Assembly (NCBI GenBank): GCA_002346545.1 | Contig: DEAA01000003.1 | Coordinates: 43,873 to 107,872 of the forward strand | Direction of reading: 5' to 3' | Origin: Acidobacteria bacterium UBA2994 | GTDB taxonomy: Bacteria; Acidobacteriota; Vicinamibacteria; Vicinamibacterales; UBA8438 | Length of the DNA: 64,000 nucleotides | In this document: positions 1-9,781 of the stretch, piece after piece | Numbering within the stretch: the first letter of the stretch is position 1 | Layout of the letters: every line of letters begins with the position of its first letter | Program-made: the position numbers and the translations under genes | Notes under the pieces: generated by a model | The model's database searches: none | Told to the model about the DNA's origin: nothing | What the model saw: only the letters and a program-made list of their open reading frames with translations

Positions 1-1
1 C

Positions 2-849
<848 letters not shown>

Positions 850-853
<4 letters not shown>

Positions 854-1719
854 CCGACGACGTGAGAAGACAGGAGCAGCCTCTGTCCGGCGAGACGCCG
901 CCGTTCGTCCAGTCGGCGCTCCGTGTCTTCGACCTGTCGCTCAGTCAGATGCTCTGGTCGCGTCGAACTATCTTCATGGTGCTGGTGGTGGGTGGGCCGG
1001 TCATCGTCGCCTTCATCCTGCGCGCCCTGGTGCTGTTCGCCGGCGACGTCGATGCCGGGTTGCTCATGAGTGGGTCGGATCTGTTCGGGTTGATGTTTTG
1101 GGTGTTCTATTTGGGCATTGCGGTGCCGCTTATGGGGCTGTTCTACGGGACCGCGCTGATTGCCGACGAGGTCGAGGACAAAACGATTACTTACCTCTTC
1201 ACGCGTCCCATCTCCCGGGGGGCGGTACTGGTCGGCAAGTATCTGGCGTATCTGGTTTGCACCGGCTTCGTGGTGCTGCCATCGCTGATGATCGTCTTCT
1301 TCCTGGTGACGCCACTCCTCGGCGGTTCCATCGGTGCGGGCTTCCCCGACCTGCTGAATGACCTGGGTCTGCTGGCCGTGGGGCTGGCCGTTTACGGGGC
1401 GGTGTTCGCGTTGGCCGGAGCCGCGGTCAAGCGGCCGCTGCTGGCGGGTCTCGTGTTCATCTTCGGCTGGGAGCCTGGCGTGCTGATGGTGCCGGGTTAC
1501 ATGAAGCAGTTCACGGTTCGCTACTACATGCAGGGGCTGGCGCCTCATTCCATGCCTGCCGACGACAGCGTCTTGGGATCGGTGCTGGCTTTTCTCCAGT
1601 CGGCCGAGGTGATCCCGTCGACCTTGATGAGCCTAACTGGATTGGCCGTCATCCTGGTGGGCGGCCTGGGACTGGCGATCTGGTTGGTCGAGCGGCGTGA
1701 GTATGTGCTGGAGCAGTAG
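850..1719 (+). CDS. ABC-2 type transporter permease
   Basis: Membrane subunit partnering the preceding ATPase. The 289-residue protein has a cytoplasmic N-terminus and about six hydrophobic segments, near residues 42-64, 80-105, 133-155, 170-190, 195-212 and 258-280. It carries the cytoplasmic stretch EDKTITYLFTRPISRG, typical of ABC-2 permeases of the NosY/YhaP kind. The ATG overlaps the stop of the ATPase by four bases. The C-terminus ends in a short charged tail. An inverted repeat follows the stop. The family call is firm; the transported molecule is unknown. Confidence 0.92.
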
Positions 1720-1724
1720 CCCGC

Positions 1725-1764
1725 CAAAACGTTCGGACGCTGGAATCGAGGTGGGAACGTTTTG
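1725..1764. repeat. 10-bp inverted repeat after ABC operon
   Basis: Perfect arms CAAAACGTTC (1725-1734) and GAACGTTTTG (1755-1764) separated by 20 bases. It starts six bases after the permease stop. It could act as a weak terminator, because the T run sits inside the second arm, or as a protein-binding dyad just upstream of the promoter-like sequence at 1777-1805. Confidence 0.45.
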
Positions 1765-1776
1765 CCCGCAAGACGG

Positions 1777-1805
1777 GAACTTGTTACCCGCGTGAGTCGT
1801 ATAAT
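1777..1805 (+). promoter_or_regulatory. putative promoter of the exported-protein gene
   Basis: A perfect TATAAT (1800-1805) lies 17 bases downstream of GAACTT (1777-1782), which is part of the longer GGGAACTT. The -35 is weak for a housekeeping sigma factor but resembles the GGAAC core used by ECF sigma factors. The next gene starts 55 bases further on. Assignment rests on motif inspection only. Confidence 0.45.
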
Positions 1806-1860
1806 TCTACGGAGCCCCTCAGTTCAGGCCGATCCGTGAGCGATCGGAGTGAGAGTCTAG

Positions 1861-2829
1861 ATGAGGCAGACGCGCTATTTTCTCCTCTGCGCCAGCGCAG
1901 TCCTTTTGCTCGGACTGTGCACGGGCTTGTTCGCCTACTTCAATCGTGGCTCCGCGCTGGCTGTTTCGGTCAGTGGACCCCTTGAGTTGGCTTACGTGCC
2001 GGCCGGCGCGACGGTGGTGGGTTACGCCAACGTGCGCGAGGTGATGCTGTCGAATTTTCGCGAGCGCATCCGCCAGGTGGCGCCTGACGGGGTTGGGCAG
2101 GACGCGTTGCAGGAGTACCTCGGGCTCGACATCGAGCGTGACATTGACCACGTGTTGGCCTTCATGGCACCGGGGGGCGAGGGCACCCCGGCCGGGCTGG
2201 TGATGTTTCGCGGGCGCTTCGACGTCACGCGTCTTGAGGCGGCGGCTCGCAGGGCCGGCGGCACCGTGAGCACCTACGGTGATACAAGGATCGTCAGCGC
2301 TGAGGCGGCTGAGGTCGGGTCACTGGCCATGGCGTTCATGCAGCCAGGGTTGGTGGCGGTGGGCGATCTGCCGACCGTGCAGCAGGCGGTGGATCGAGGC
2401 GATGGCGGAGCGTCGCTGGTCGACAACGCAGAGATGGCGGCCCTGCTCGAACAGGTGGAAGACGGTAGCAATGCTTGGGCCGTCGGTCGCTTTGGTGACC
2501 TGAACTTGCTCGACGTGATTCCCGATGACGTGTTGTCGCGCATGCCGGCGGTTTCGTTCTTCGCGGTGAGCGGACGGATCAACGGCGGCCTAACCGGCGC
2601 GTTGATGATCGAAGGCCGCGACGAGGAAGCCGGGCAGAATCTTCGGGACGTGTTCCGTGGCCTCATGGCGCTGGCCAAGATGCAGACCGCCGCGCAACCG
2701 GGACTGCAGACGATGCTCGATTCGCTTCGGCTGGGCGGCACTGGGGCGCTGGTGACGATGTCGTTCTGGCTGCCGCCCGAGGCGCTCGACTTCATCTTCT
2801 CCGCGCCTGAGAGCGGCCCCGCCAATTAG
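1861..2829 (+). CDS. exported protein of unknown function
   Basis: Function not recognised. The 322-residue product starts with a basic tip and a hydrophobic segment (about residues 8-28), which reads as an uncleaved signal anchor or signal peptide. The remainder is soluble, rich in Ala/Gly/Val, with no cysteine clusters or obvious catalytic motif. The middle part (about residues 40-110) reads as alternating strands and amphipathic helices, with an Asp/Arg/Glu-rich section around residues 80-95. The C-terminal part returns to hydrophobic, small-residue helices. It follows an ABC pair but has its own promoter-like sequence, so it need not belong to that operon. Confidence 0.8.
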   Translation: MRQTRYFLLCASAVLLLGLCTGLFAYFNRGSALAVSVSGPLELAYVPAGATVVGYANVREVMLSNFRERIRQVAPDGVGQDALQEYLGLDIERDIDHVLAFMAPGGEGTPAGLVMFRGRFDVTRLEAAARRAGGTVSTYGDTRIVSAEAAEVGSLAMAFMQPGLVAVGDLPTVQQAVDRGDGGASLVDNAEMAALLEQVEDGSNAWAVGRFGDLNLLDVIPDDVLSRMPAVSFFAVSGRINGGLTGALMIEGRDEEAGQNLRDVFRGLMALAKMQTAAQPGLQTMLDSLRLGGTGALVTMSFWLPPEALDFIFSAPESGPAN

Positions 2830-3004
2830 TTCCTTCCCTCGGGCTGGGCCACACTTCCTTACGCCGAACGCGGGTTACCTGCCTTCCTGTGCAAGGCGGT
2901 AGTGCGTCCGCAGACCTCACGGCACGTACAGGTTATGATCAAGGACTGTCGTAGCGGCGGATCTGGCCACCGTGGTGTCTGGTGCCGCGGTGCGTGGGAG
3001 TGAG

Positions 3005-3865
3005 ATGGGAGACCGAATACGGTCGGAAGTGGTTGGAGTGCTTGGCTGCGGGCTGATGGGGTCTGGCATTGCCCAGGTGGTGGCCCAGGCGGGCTATCGG
3101 ACCGTAGTCCGCGAGCTTGATCAAGCCGCGGTGGATGCTGGGCTCGGACGGATTCGCTCGTTTCTCGACGCTGGTGTCGAGCGGAGTAAGTTGAGCGCCG
3201 AGGATCGGGACGAGACATTGGAGCGCATTACCGGGACGACCGCTTGGGCGCCGTTCGCTGAGTGTGACGTGGTGGTCGAGGCGATTGTCGAGGACGTCGC
3301 GGCCAAGCAGGCCACCTTCGCAGAGCTCGAACCGGTGGTCCACCCTGGTACCATCTTCTGCTCGAATACCTCCTCGGTGTGCATTACCGAATTGGCCGCA
3401 GCGACCCGGCGCCCAGACAAGTTCATCGGCCTGCACTTCTTCAGTCCGGTCCCGGTCATGCCGGTCGTCGAGGTCATCCGTGGCCTGTCGACCACCGACG
3501 AGACCTACCAGAAGATCTTTGCGTTCGCCGAGACGCTCGGGAAGCGGCCGGTGACCGCGCCCGACCAGCCGGGGTTCATCGTCAACCGGTTGTTGATCCC
3601 CTATCTGCTGAGTGCGGTTCGTGCCCACGACTCCGGCTGTGGCACACTCGAAGACATTGACGCAGCGATGACCCTGGGGTGCGGACATCCGATGGGGCCG
3701 TTCACGCTGCTCGACTTCATCGGTCTCGATACCACCTACTACATCGCCAACATCATGTTCGACGAGTTCCGTGATCCGGCCTATGCTGCGCCGCCGCTGC
3801 TGAAGCGGATGGTGCTGGCCGGACGACTCGGCCGAAAGACCAAACATGGCTTCTACCGATACTGA
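3005..3865 (+). CDS. 3-hydroxyacyl-CoA (3-hydroxybutyryl-CoA) dehydrogenase
   Basis: NAD(P)-dependent oxidation of (S)-3-hydroxyacyl-CoA to 3-oxoacyl-CoA in the cytoplasm (beta-oxidation or butanoate/PHB-type metabolism). The 286-residue length fits stand-alone enzymes. The Rossmann motif [10 protein letters not shown] is near the N-terminus, the catalytic histidine lies in [27 protein letters not shown] opens the C-terminal domain, and the end [12 protein letters not shown] is typical. ATG 3005 is preferred over an upstream in-frame start because GGGAG sits just before it. The gene overlaps the following folE by 20 bases. The enoyl-CoA hydratase at about 60 kb could serve the same pathway. 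Confidence 0.93.
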   Translation: MGDRIRSEVVGVLGCGLMGSGIAQVVAQAGYRTVVRELDQAAVDAGLGRIRSFLDAGVERSKLSAEDRDETLERITGTTAWAPFAECDVVVEAIVEDVAAKQATFAELEPVVHPGTIFCSNTSSVCITELAAATRRPDKFIGLHFFSPVPVMPVVEVIRGLSTTDETYQKIFAFAETLGKRPVTAPDQPGFIVNRLLIPYLLSAVRAHDSGCGTLEDIDAAMTLGCGHPMGPFTLLDFIGLDTTYYIANIMFDEFRDPAYAAPPLLKRMVLAGRLGRKTKHGFYRY

Positions 3866-4508
3866 GACCGACGCGCGCGCGGCCGACGAAGAGACGATGG
3901 ATCGCTTGCGCGATGCGGTGCGCGAACAACTGACGGCACTTGGCGAGGATCCAGATCGGGAAGGCCTCCTCAAGACGCCCGACCGGGTGGCCAAGTCGCT
4001 TCGCGCGTTGACCGCCGGCTACCGGAAGGATGTCGAGGCCGTTATCAACGACGCGCTCTTTACGGTGGACTACTCCGAGATGGTCATCGTGAAGGACATC
4101 GACTTCTACAGTCTGTGCGAGCACCACATCCTGCCTTTCTTCGGCCGCTGCCATATCGCCTACATTCCGCAGGGCAAGGTTATCGGGTTGAGCAAGTTGC
4201 CTCGCATCGTCGAGATGTTCAGTCGCCGGCTCCAGGTGCAGGAGCGACTGACCAGCCAGATCGCCGAGATTATCGACTCCACCATCAGCCCGCTGGGGGT
4301 AGCGGTGGTGGCCGAGGGGACCCATCTGTGTATGGCAATGCGGGGGGTCGAGAAGCAGAACTCGAGGGCGATTACGAGTGCCATGCACGGGCTCTTTCGC
4401 AGCGACGCTCGGACCCGGATGGAGTTCCTCAATCTGTTGCGTCTAGGGGGCGACGGGGCGATGAGCAGTGCCGTGCTACGGCGACACGACGAGGGTGATG
4501 GTGACTAG
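3846..4508 (+). CDS. folE: GTP cyclohydrolase I
   Basis: Zinc enzyme converting GTP to 7,8-dihydroneopterin triphosphate, the first step of tetrahydrofolate (and 7-deazapurine) synthesis. The 220 residues match the family length. Zinc ligands are visible as Cys91 and His94 in [19 protein letters not shown] and Cys162 in [12 protein letters not shown]. The variable N-terminus is acidic. Its ATG lies inside the 3' end of the dehydrogenase gene, so the two are co-transcribed despite unrelated pathways. Another folate gene, metF, lies about 31 kb away on the opposite strand. Confidence 0.96.
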   Translation: MASTDTETDARAADEETMDRLRDAVREQLTALGEDPDREGLLKTPDRVAKSLRALTAGYRKDVEAVINDALFTVDYSEMVIVKDIDFYSLCEHHILPFFGRCHIAYIPQGKVIGLSKLPRIVEMFSRRLQVQERLTSQIAEIIDSTISPLGVAVVAEGTHLCMAMRGVEKQNSRAITSAMHGLFRSDARTRMEFLNLLRLGGDGAMSSAVLRRHDEGDGD

Positions 4509-5121
4509 ACGGGACACCGGACGAGCCCTGACTCGAGTCCTAGGAGTTTGGGCGCTGGCATGCCTGCTGGTCGAGCCCGCTCTGGGCCAAACGCGACGGA
4601 TCGAGCCGGCCGAGGTGCAATGCCCGACGGTTCTAGGCGTCGGTGTCGAGAGTGACATCATCTACTGCGATATGCAGGTTGGCAACGAGGTGGCGGACGG
4701 CATCAAGGTGATCGTACCGGAGCATCGTGGTGAGGCCACCGTCAGCTTCACGTTCCACGCGCGCCACGCCTACTCGGAAGAGGAGGTTCTCCGTGGGCGT
4801 GGCTACGCACGCTATCTGGTGACCGCCGCCGTGGCGACGACCGAAGAAGTGTTGACGCGGCCGGTCGTGCTCGCTGAGTTCCACACCGAGGCGGACTTGG
4901 TCGATCGGGTCAGTGGCGGCGCCGGGCCGGGTGGCATCAAGGCGGTGGCGCCGGTGGGGGCGGAGCGGGTTTACGTGCAGGTGCCGCAGGCGGTCACCGA
5001 GGTCAGCATCGTCGGCCTGGCACTGGAGATGCAGCGCGTCGACGGGCGCGAGACGGTCGAGTCGGTCGGGCGGCCGATCGCCGTCATCAGCGACGTGCAG
5101 GTCGAGTATCTGGCGCGCTAG
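4498..5121 (+). CDS. exported protein of unknown function
   Basis: Not recognised. The 207-residue product begins with [15 protein letters not shown] and a hydrophobic stretch ending in ALGQ, a convincing signal peptide with an AxG/AxA-like cleavage site near residue 30. Two cysteines (in VQCPTV and IYCDMQ) could form a disulfide. The mature part is beta-rich, and a C2-like or immunoglobulin-like fold is possible but unproven. ATG 4498 (overlapping the folE stop by 11 bases) is chosen; GTG 4501 is an alternative. Coupled translation with folE is likely. Confidence 0.78.
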   Translation: MVTRRDTGRALTRVLGVWALACLLVEPALGQTRRIEPAEVQCPTVLGVGVESDIIYCDMQVGNEVADGIKVIVPEHRGEATVSFTFHARHAYSEEEVLRGRGYARYLVTAAVATTEEVLTRPVVLAEFHTEADLVDRVSGGAGPGGIKAVAPVGAERVYVQVPQAVTEVSIVGLALEMQRVDGRETVESVGRPIAVISDVQVEYLAR

Positions 5122-5156
5122 CGCACTAGGTTCGGGCAGACAGGAACAGGCAAGGA

Positions 5157-6209
5157 ATGACTAGCGAGCAGGACACAGGAGTCCTTGACGTGGTGGTGGT
5201 CGGGTCGGGCCCGGCCGGGTTGGCAAGCGCGATTGCGGCACGCAAGCGAGGGCTCGCCTGCACGGTGGTGGAGAAGGGTGCGCTAGTCAATTCCATCCTG
5301 CACTTCCCGGTGAATATGGCGTTCTTCACGACGCCCGAGTTGCTCGAGATCGGTGGCCTGCCCTTCGTCACCCCGCATGAGAAGCCGAACCGAGACGAGA
5401 CGCTCCGCTACTACCGCCGCGTGGTCGATGCCTACGGGCTGGACGTCCGGTTCGGGGTCGAGGCGACTGCGATCACGGAACAGGGGGGCGACGAGGGGAC
5501 CCCGCTGCTCCGGGTCACGACGCAGGAGGCCAACAAAGGAGAGCGTGAGCTGCTGAGTCGCACGGTGGTGGTGGCGATTGGCGCCTACGAGCGTCCAAAC
5601 CTGCTCGGAATTCCGGGTGAAACCCTGCCGCACGTCTCGCACTACTACACCGAGGCGCATCCGTTCTACCGGAAAAAAGTCGTCGTGGTGGGCGGGAAGA
5701 ACTCCGCTGTCGAAACGGCGCTCGAGCTGTATCGGTCGGGCGTCGACGTCACCCTGGTGCACCGCCACGCCGAGTTGGGGAGTGGCATCAAGTACTGGGT
5801 GCGGCCGGATATCGAGAACCGCATCAAGGAGGGAGCGGTGACCGCCAATTTCAACACCCGGGTGGTCGAGATTCGTCCCACCGAGGTCGTCCTTGAGCAC
5901 GAGGGCATCCAGTCGACGTTACCCGCCGATGCGGTCTTCCTGTTGACCGGCTACCACCCCAATACGGACATGCTGGCGCGGTTCGGTGTCGAGTACGACA
6001 CCGAGACGCTCGTCCCGACCCACGACCCGGACACCTACGAGACCAACGTCTCCAACCTGTTCCTGGCGGGACAGGTCATCACCGGCATCCACAGCGGACT
6101 GATCTTCATCGAGAACGGCCGTTTCCACGGCGAGATGGTGATCAAGGAGATCGCCCGTCGCCTGACCGGCGAGCCGGCTCGCGAGCTGGCCGGCGTCGAC
6201 CTCCCGTAG
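5157..6209 (+). CDS. ypdA: YpdA-family bacillithiol disulfide reductase
   Basis: FAD/NADPH-dependent flavoprotein of the thioredoxin-reductase superfamily, expected to reduce oxidised bacillithiol (BSSB) in the cytoplasm. The FAD motif GSGPAG is at residues 16-21, the family hallmark PVNMAFFTTPELLEIGGLPF at 51-70 and the second dinucleotide motif VVGGKNSAVETALE near 177-190. There is no CxxC redox pair, which separates it from true thioredoxin reductase and matches YpdA. The length of 350 residues is slightly above typical. The presence of this gene implies a bacillithiol-type thiol pool, as reported for some Acidobacteria. The DinB-like protein at 27 kb could be another thiol-linked protein, though that is speculative. 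Confidence 0.9.
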   Translation: MTSEQDTGVLDVVVVGSGPAGLASAIAARKRGLACTVVEKGALVNSILHFPVNMAFFTTPELLEIGGLPFVTPHEKPNRDETLRYYRRVVDAYGLDVRFGVEATAITEQGGDEGTPLLRVTTQEANKGERELLSRTVVVAIGAYERPNLLGIPGETLPHVSHYYTEAHPFYRKKVVVVGGKNSAVETALELYRSGVDVTLVHRHAELGSGIKYWVRPDIENRIKEGAVTANFNTRVVEIRPTEVVLEHEGIQSTLPADAVFLLTGYHPNTDMLARFGVEYDTETLVPTHDPDTYETNVSNLFLAGQVITGIHSGLIFIENGRFHGEMVIKEIARRLTGEPARELAGVDLP

Positions 6210-6313
6210 GGTTCTGTGGGGAGACGCCCGTCTGGCAAGGCGCCAGGAGGGAGCAGCCTGTTGGGCTGCGACCGACGAAGCAACGCAGTCAGGCGGGATG
6301 GATTACGTAGAAT

Positions 6314-6937
6314 TTACTGGGGTCCGAAGCCGCCTGGGGAGCGGCCAGCCAGAGAGCGCATCTCGATCAAATCGATCAGGGCGCGGGAGCGGCTCGCGAT
6401 GTCGTCCCGCTCGAGTAGCGCCTGCTTCTCGATCGGATCGAAGTCCAGATACTGGGCGAGGGTGTTGACCAACTCCTCGTCTCCCATGTCGTTGGGTACC
6501 ATCGCCTCCCCGCTCGCCGTCTCCAGGCGCCCTGCTAGCAGTGTTGCAAGCCTGGTCCGTGACTGCCGGACGTCCTCGCGAATCTCGTCGGTGGCCTCTT
6601 CCGGGAGCGGCGCAATATGGGCGCGCCGGTAGGCACGGTCGGTCTCCTCGAGCGCGATGCGGAAGCGCTGGATACCGCGTAGGATGATGTTCGAGCGGCC
6701 GTCCTGCAGTGTCTCCGAGTGGCTGACTAGGCCGGCGCAGCCGACAGCGTAGACCGGCGGCGCTTCTTCGATGGCGTCACGTTCGCGTAGCAGCACCATC
6801 CCGATGATGCGGTCGCCCTGCAGCGCGTCGGCCAGCATCTGACGGTAGCGCGGCTCGAAGATGTGCAACGGCAGAAAGACGGACGGGAAGAGCACCACGT
6901 TCGGGAGCGGAAAGATCGGGATGATTGACGGAAGCAT
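6314..6937 (-). CDS. Lon N-terminal (LON substrate-binding) domain protein
   Basis: The 207-residue protein consists of the PUA-like/LON-N domain only, without the AAA+ and protease parts of Lon. The opening IPIFPLPNVVLFPSVFLPLHI followed by EPRYRQML is the diagnostic start, and the GMVLLRE strand and the C-terminal helical part (about 115-200) are present. Such free-standing proteins are thought to bind unfolded protein or act as adaptors; the role is not proven. It lies 15 bases after the VWA gene and is the last gene of a three-gene operon with the AAA+ ATPase. The window-left neighbour converges. Confidence 0.9.
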   Translation of the reverse strand: MLPSIIPIFPLPNVVLFPSVFLPLHIFEPRYRQMLADALQGDRIIGMVLLRERDAIEEAPPVYAVGCAGLVSHSETLQDGRSNIILRGIQRFRIALEETDRAYRRAHIAPLPEEATDEIREDVRQSRTRLATLLAGRLETASGEAMVPNDMGDEELVNTLAQYLDFDPIEKQALLERDDIASRSRALIDLIEMRSLAGRSPGGFGPQ

Positions 6938-6952
6938 GGCCTTCCCGGACCG

Positions 6953-8206
6953 CTAGTGGACCGTTCTGGTTTTCTTGTCCAGATAGTCCATCAGCACGTA
7001 GCGCCCCAGAGTGTGCGGGCTGGTGAAGTAGGCCTTTCCGTGGCAGATGGCGGTGACCTGTTTGACGAAGCTCACCAGATCGTAGTCGCGGGCGAGCATG
7101 AAGGTGTTGATGAGGATGCCCGCCTTTCGGCAGTTAGTCACCTCGGCGAAGGTCTCGGAGATGACCCACGGATCGAGCCCGAACGCGTTCCGGTAGATCT
7201 GGCCGTCTTCGCGGGTGAGCGCCGACGGCTTCCCGTCGGTGATCATCACGATCTGCCGCATGTCGCACTGCTGTCGTTCGAGGATCCGGCGTGCCAGACG
7301 GAGCCCCTGTCGCGTGTTCGTGTAGTACGGGCCGACGCGCACTCGAGCTAGCTGCTGCAGTGGGATCTCCTCAGCCGAGTCGTGGAACAACACGGCGCTG
7401 AGAGTATCGCCAGGATACTGGTGCTGGATCAGGTTGGCGAGTGCCAGGGCCACTTGCTTTGCGGGGGTAAACCGGTCTTCGCCATACAGAATCATGCTGT
7501 GGCTACAGTCGAGCATGAGCACAGTGGCACAGGCGCTCTGGTATTCCCCCTGAGACACCATCAGATCCGGGTAGCTCACGTCGATGCCGCCGCCGACCGC
7601 GCCTCGTCCGAGACGACGGACCGCGTTCAGGATGGTGGCGCTGCCGTCGAGGTTCATCGTGTCGCCAAACTCGTACGGTTTGGGCGAGCCGCTGGCGTCC
7701 ACGCCGGTTGACAGGTCTCTGGTGTCGTGGCGTCCGACGCTGCTGTGGCCGGTCGAGCTGAGCAGGTCACGCAGTGCGCGGTAGCCGAGAAAGTCGAGGC
7801 CCTTGTCGGTGACCTCGAACCGCATGTTACTGTCGGCGCCCTGGCCCTCTCCCGACTCGGCGTGCGGATCTGGTTGGCGCGTGATGTAGCCCTCTTGCTC
7901 CATTGCCTGGATGATCTGTTCGACGAGTTCTTCCAGGCGTGATGGACTGTCGCTGTCGGCCGGGTCGCCCAGGAGCCGGTCGATGGTCTCATCCGAGAGT
8001 ACCCCGTCGTTGAGCAGCGCCTCGAGAATCGCGTCGTGTAGCGACTGCTCGGAGCGCTGGTCGTCCTCGGCGAACGGGTCATCGGAGTCGCCCGCCGGGC
8101 TGCCGAAGCCGCTGTCGAGCAGCAGGCCTGAGAGCTTCGAGACGAGCTCTTCCAGATCCAGGCCTTCGAGGTCGTTCCCGGTGTAGCGGGTGTATTTGAA
8201 CTTCAC
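6953..8206 (-). CDS. VWA-domain protein, partner of MoxR-like ATPase
   Basis: Cytoplasmic 417-residue protein. The N-terminal 110 residues are acidic and helical, with Asp/Ser-rich linkers. Residues about 225-400 form a von Willebrand A domain with an intact metal-ion-dependent adhesion site: DCSHS at 233-237, the TNT threonines near 296-298 and ITDGKPS with Asp324. MoxR/VWA pairs act as chaperone-like machines that insert metals or remodel proteins; the client here is unknown. It sits 12 bases downstream of the AAA+ gene and 15 bases upstream of the LON-N gene, so a complex is plausible. Confidence 0.92.
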   Translation of the reverse strand: MKFKYTRYTGNDLEGLDLEELVSKLSGLLLDSGFGSPAGDSDDPFAEDDQRSEQSLHDAILEALLNDGVLSDETIDRLLGDPADSDSPSRLEELVEQIIQAMEQEGYITRQPDPHAESGEGQGADSNMRFEVTDKGLDFLGYRALRDLLSSTGHSSVGRHDTRDLSTGVDASGSPKPYEFGDTMNLDGSATILNAVRRLGRGAVGGGIDVSYPDLMVSQGEYQSACATVLMLDCSHSMILYGEDRFTPAKQVALALANLIQHQYPGDTLSAVLFHDSAEEIPLQQLARVRVGPYYTNTRQGLRLARRILERQQCDMRQIVMITDGKPSALTREDGQIYRNAFGLDPWVISETFAEVTNCRKAGILINTFMLARDYDLVSFVKQVTAICHGKAYFTSPHTLGRYVLMDYLDKKTRTVH

Positions 8207-8218
8207 GCAGCGTTCCGT

Positions 8219-9724
8219 TTAGTTGTAGTACTTCTTCTTGCCGCGCGGTATCTGGAGGTCGGTTTCGAAGAGCTGGTCCGCCGTTTGTGCTTGCCGCGTT
8301 GGCTTCTGGCCGGCCCGATACTGCCACTCCTCGCTGCGGCTGATCTTCTTCTGGGCGTAGAGGCCCTCGATCACGAACTCGACGGCCGATGCCACCACCG
8401 GGTCGGAGGGCTGGTCCAGCGGGATGACCTGGGTCGTCAGTTCGCGCAGCCCCTGGATCTCGTCGGTCTGTTCGAGCAGGTTCGCCGCCGGCGTGCCGTC
8501 GCCGAGTTGCAGCGTTCCGCCCATTTCGAACCACTCGACCACGGGGGCCGGGTCGATGTCGGTGGCCCAGCCCTCGAAGACATGACCGACCGCCGAGCGG
8601 ATGACGTCGCGAGCCACGTTGTTGGCACCCTTGAGCTCGCCTTCGTATTCGAGCTCGAATTTGCCGGTAATGGCGGGGAGCGCCGCATAGACGTCAGCCA
8701 CACGTGGCACCACGTCGGACTCCCCGGCGATGCGTGCGCGCCGCTCGGCGTTCGAGAGGACGTTCTCGAGACACGAGATCGGGAGCCGCTGGCTCACTCC
8801 GGACCGCTTGTCGATCTTGCCGTGTTCGCGCGCGACAAACGCGATCTCCTCGACGACCTCGCGGATGTAGTCGGGGATGGTGACCGAGCCACTCGTCTGG
8901 CCGTCGCGGTCGACCCAGGCTTCCTGGGCCGTGATCTCCATGCCCGCCTGGCGCGTTTGCGGATAGTGGGTTCGGATCTCCGAGCCGATCCGGTCCTTCA
9001 GGGGCGTGATGATCTTGCCACGCGCGGTGTAGTCCTCCGGATTGGCGGTGAAGGTCATCACCACGTCCAGGGGAAGGCGAATCGGATAGCCCTTAATCTG
9101 CACATCTCCTTCCTGGAGAATGTTAAAGAGGCCGACCTGAATCTTGCCGGCCAGGTCGGGGAGCTCGTTGACCGCGAAAATGCAGCGGTTGGCGCGTGGT
9201 AGCAGACCGTAGTGCATCGTGAGCTCGTCGGAAAGCTCGAGTCCGGCGCGGGCTGCCTTGATCGGGTCCACGTCGCCGATCATGTCGGCGATGGTCACAT
9301 CCGGCGTGGCCAGCTTCTCCACCAGGCGCTTCGATTGCTCGAGCCAAGCAACCGGCATGTCGTCGCCCTCTTCGGCCACGCGCAGCCGGCAGGCACGACA
9401 GAGCGGGGCCAGCGGGTCGTCGTTAATCTGGCAGCCGGGCACCACCGGGATCCGATTGTCGAGCAGGGTGGTCAGCCCGCGCAGGATCCGAGTCTTTGCC
9501 TGTCCCCTCAGCCCGAGGAGCACGAAGTTCTGCTGGGACAGGATGGCGTTGGTGACCTGGGGGATGACCGAGTCTTCATAGCCCACGATGCCTGGAAACA
9601 GGGGTGTGCCGGCTTCGAGCAGGCGCAGGAGGTTGTCCCGCATCTCCTGCTTGATGGTGCGGTGGGGCAGCTGGCCCTTTTCGACTGCTGCGCGAAGGTC
9701 TCTCAAATGTTCCGGTAGCGACAT
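8219..9724 (-). CDS. MoxR / magnesium-chelatase-like AAA+ ATPase
   Basis: 501-residue AAA+ ATPase; an ATG four codons upstream (9736) is an alternative start. From 9724 the Walker A motif GLRGQAKT is at 71-78, Walker B is CIFAVNEL at 181-188 with Asn-Glu where most relatives have Asp-Glu, sensor 1 is the Asn in TFTANPEDY, and a likely arginine finger is in LKDRIGSEI. A cysteine trio between Walker A and B (GCQIN, LCRAC; Cys98, 109, 112) could hold a metal. It is followed directly by the VWA partner. Energy-driven remodelling of a protein client is the expected role; regulator and client are not visible. Confidence 0.9.
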   Translation of the reverse strand: MSLPEHLRDLRAAVEKGQLPHRTIKQEMRDNLLRLLEAGTPLFPGIVGYEDSVIPQVTNAILSQQNFVLLGLRGQAKTRILRGLTTLLDNRIPVVPGCQINDDPLAPLCRACRLRVAEEGDDMPVAWLEQSKRLVEKLATPDVTIADMIGDVDPIKAARAGLELSDELTMHYGLLPRANRCIFAVNELPDLAGKIQVGLFNILQEGDVQIKGYPIRLPLDVVMTFTANPEDYTARGKIITPLKDRIGSEIRTHYPQTRQAGMEITAQEAWVDRDGQTSGSVTIPDYIREVVEEIAFVAREHGKIDKRSGVSQRLPISCLENVLSNAERRARIAGESDVVPRVADVYAALPAITGKFELEYEGELKGANNVARDVIRSAVGHVFEGWATDIDPAPVVEWFEMGGTLQLGDGTPAANLLEQTDEIQGLRELTTQVIPLDQPSDPVVASAVEFVIEGLYAQKKISRSEEWQYRAGQKPTRQAQTADQLFETDLQIPRGKKKYYN

Positions 9725-9781
9725 AGCTCTCATCATAATGCCGGATCCGACGTCACAGGGATGACGTGGGGTCGGGAGGGG

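Noticed and set aside
6253..6269. Hairpin GCAGCC...GGCTGC between ypdA and the LON-N gene as terminator
   Set aside because: Only six base pairs and no T run on either side; too weak to call.
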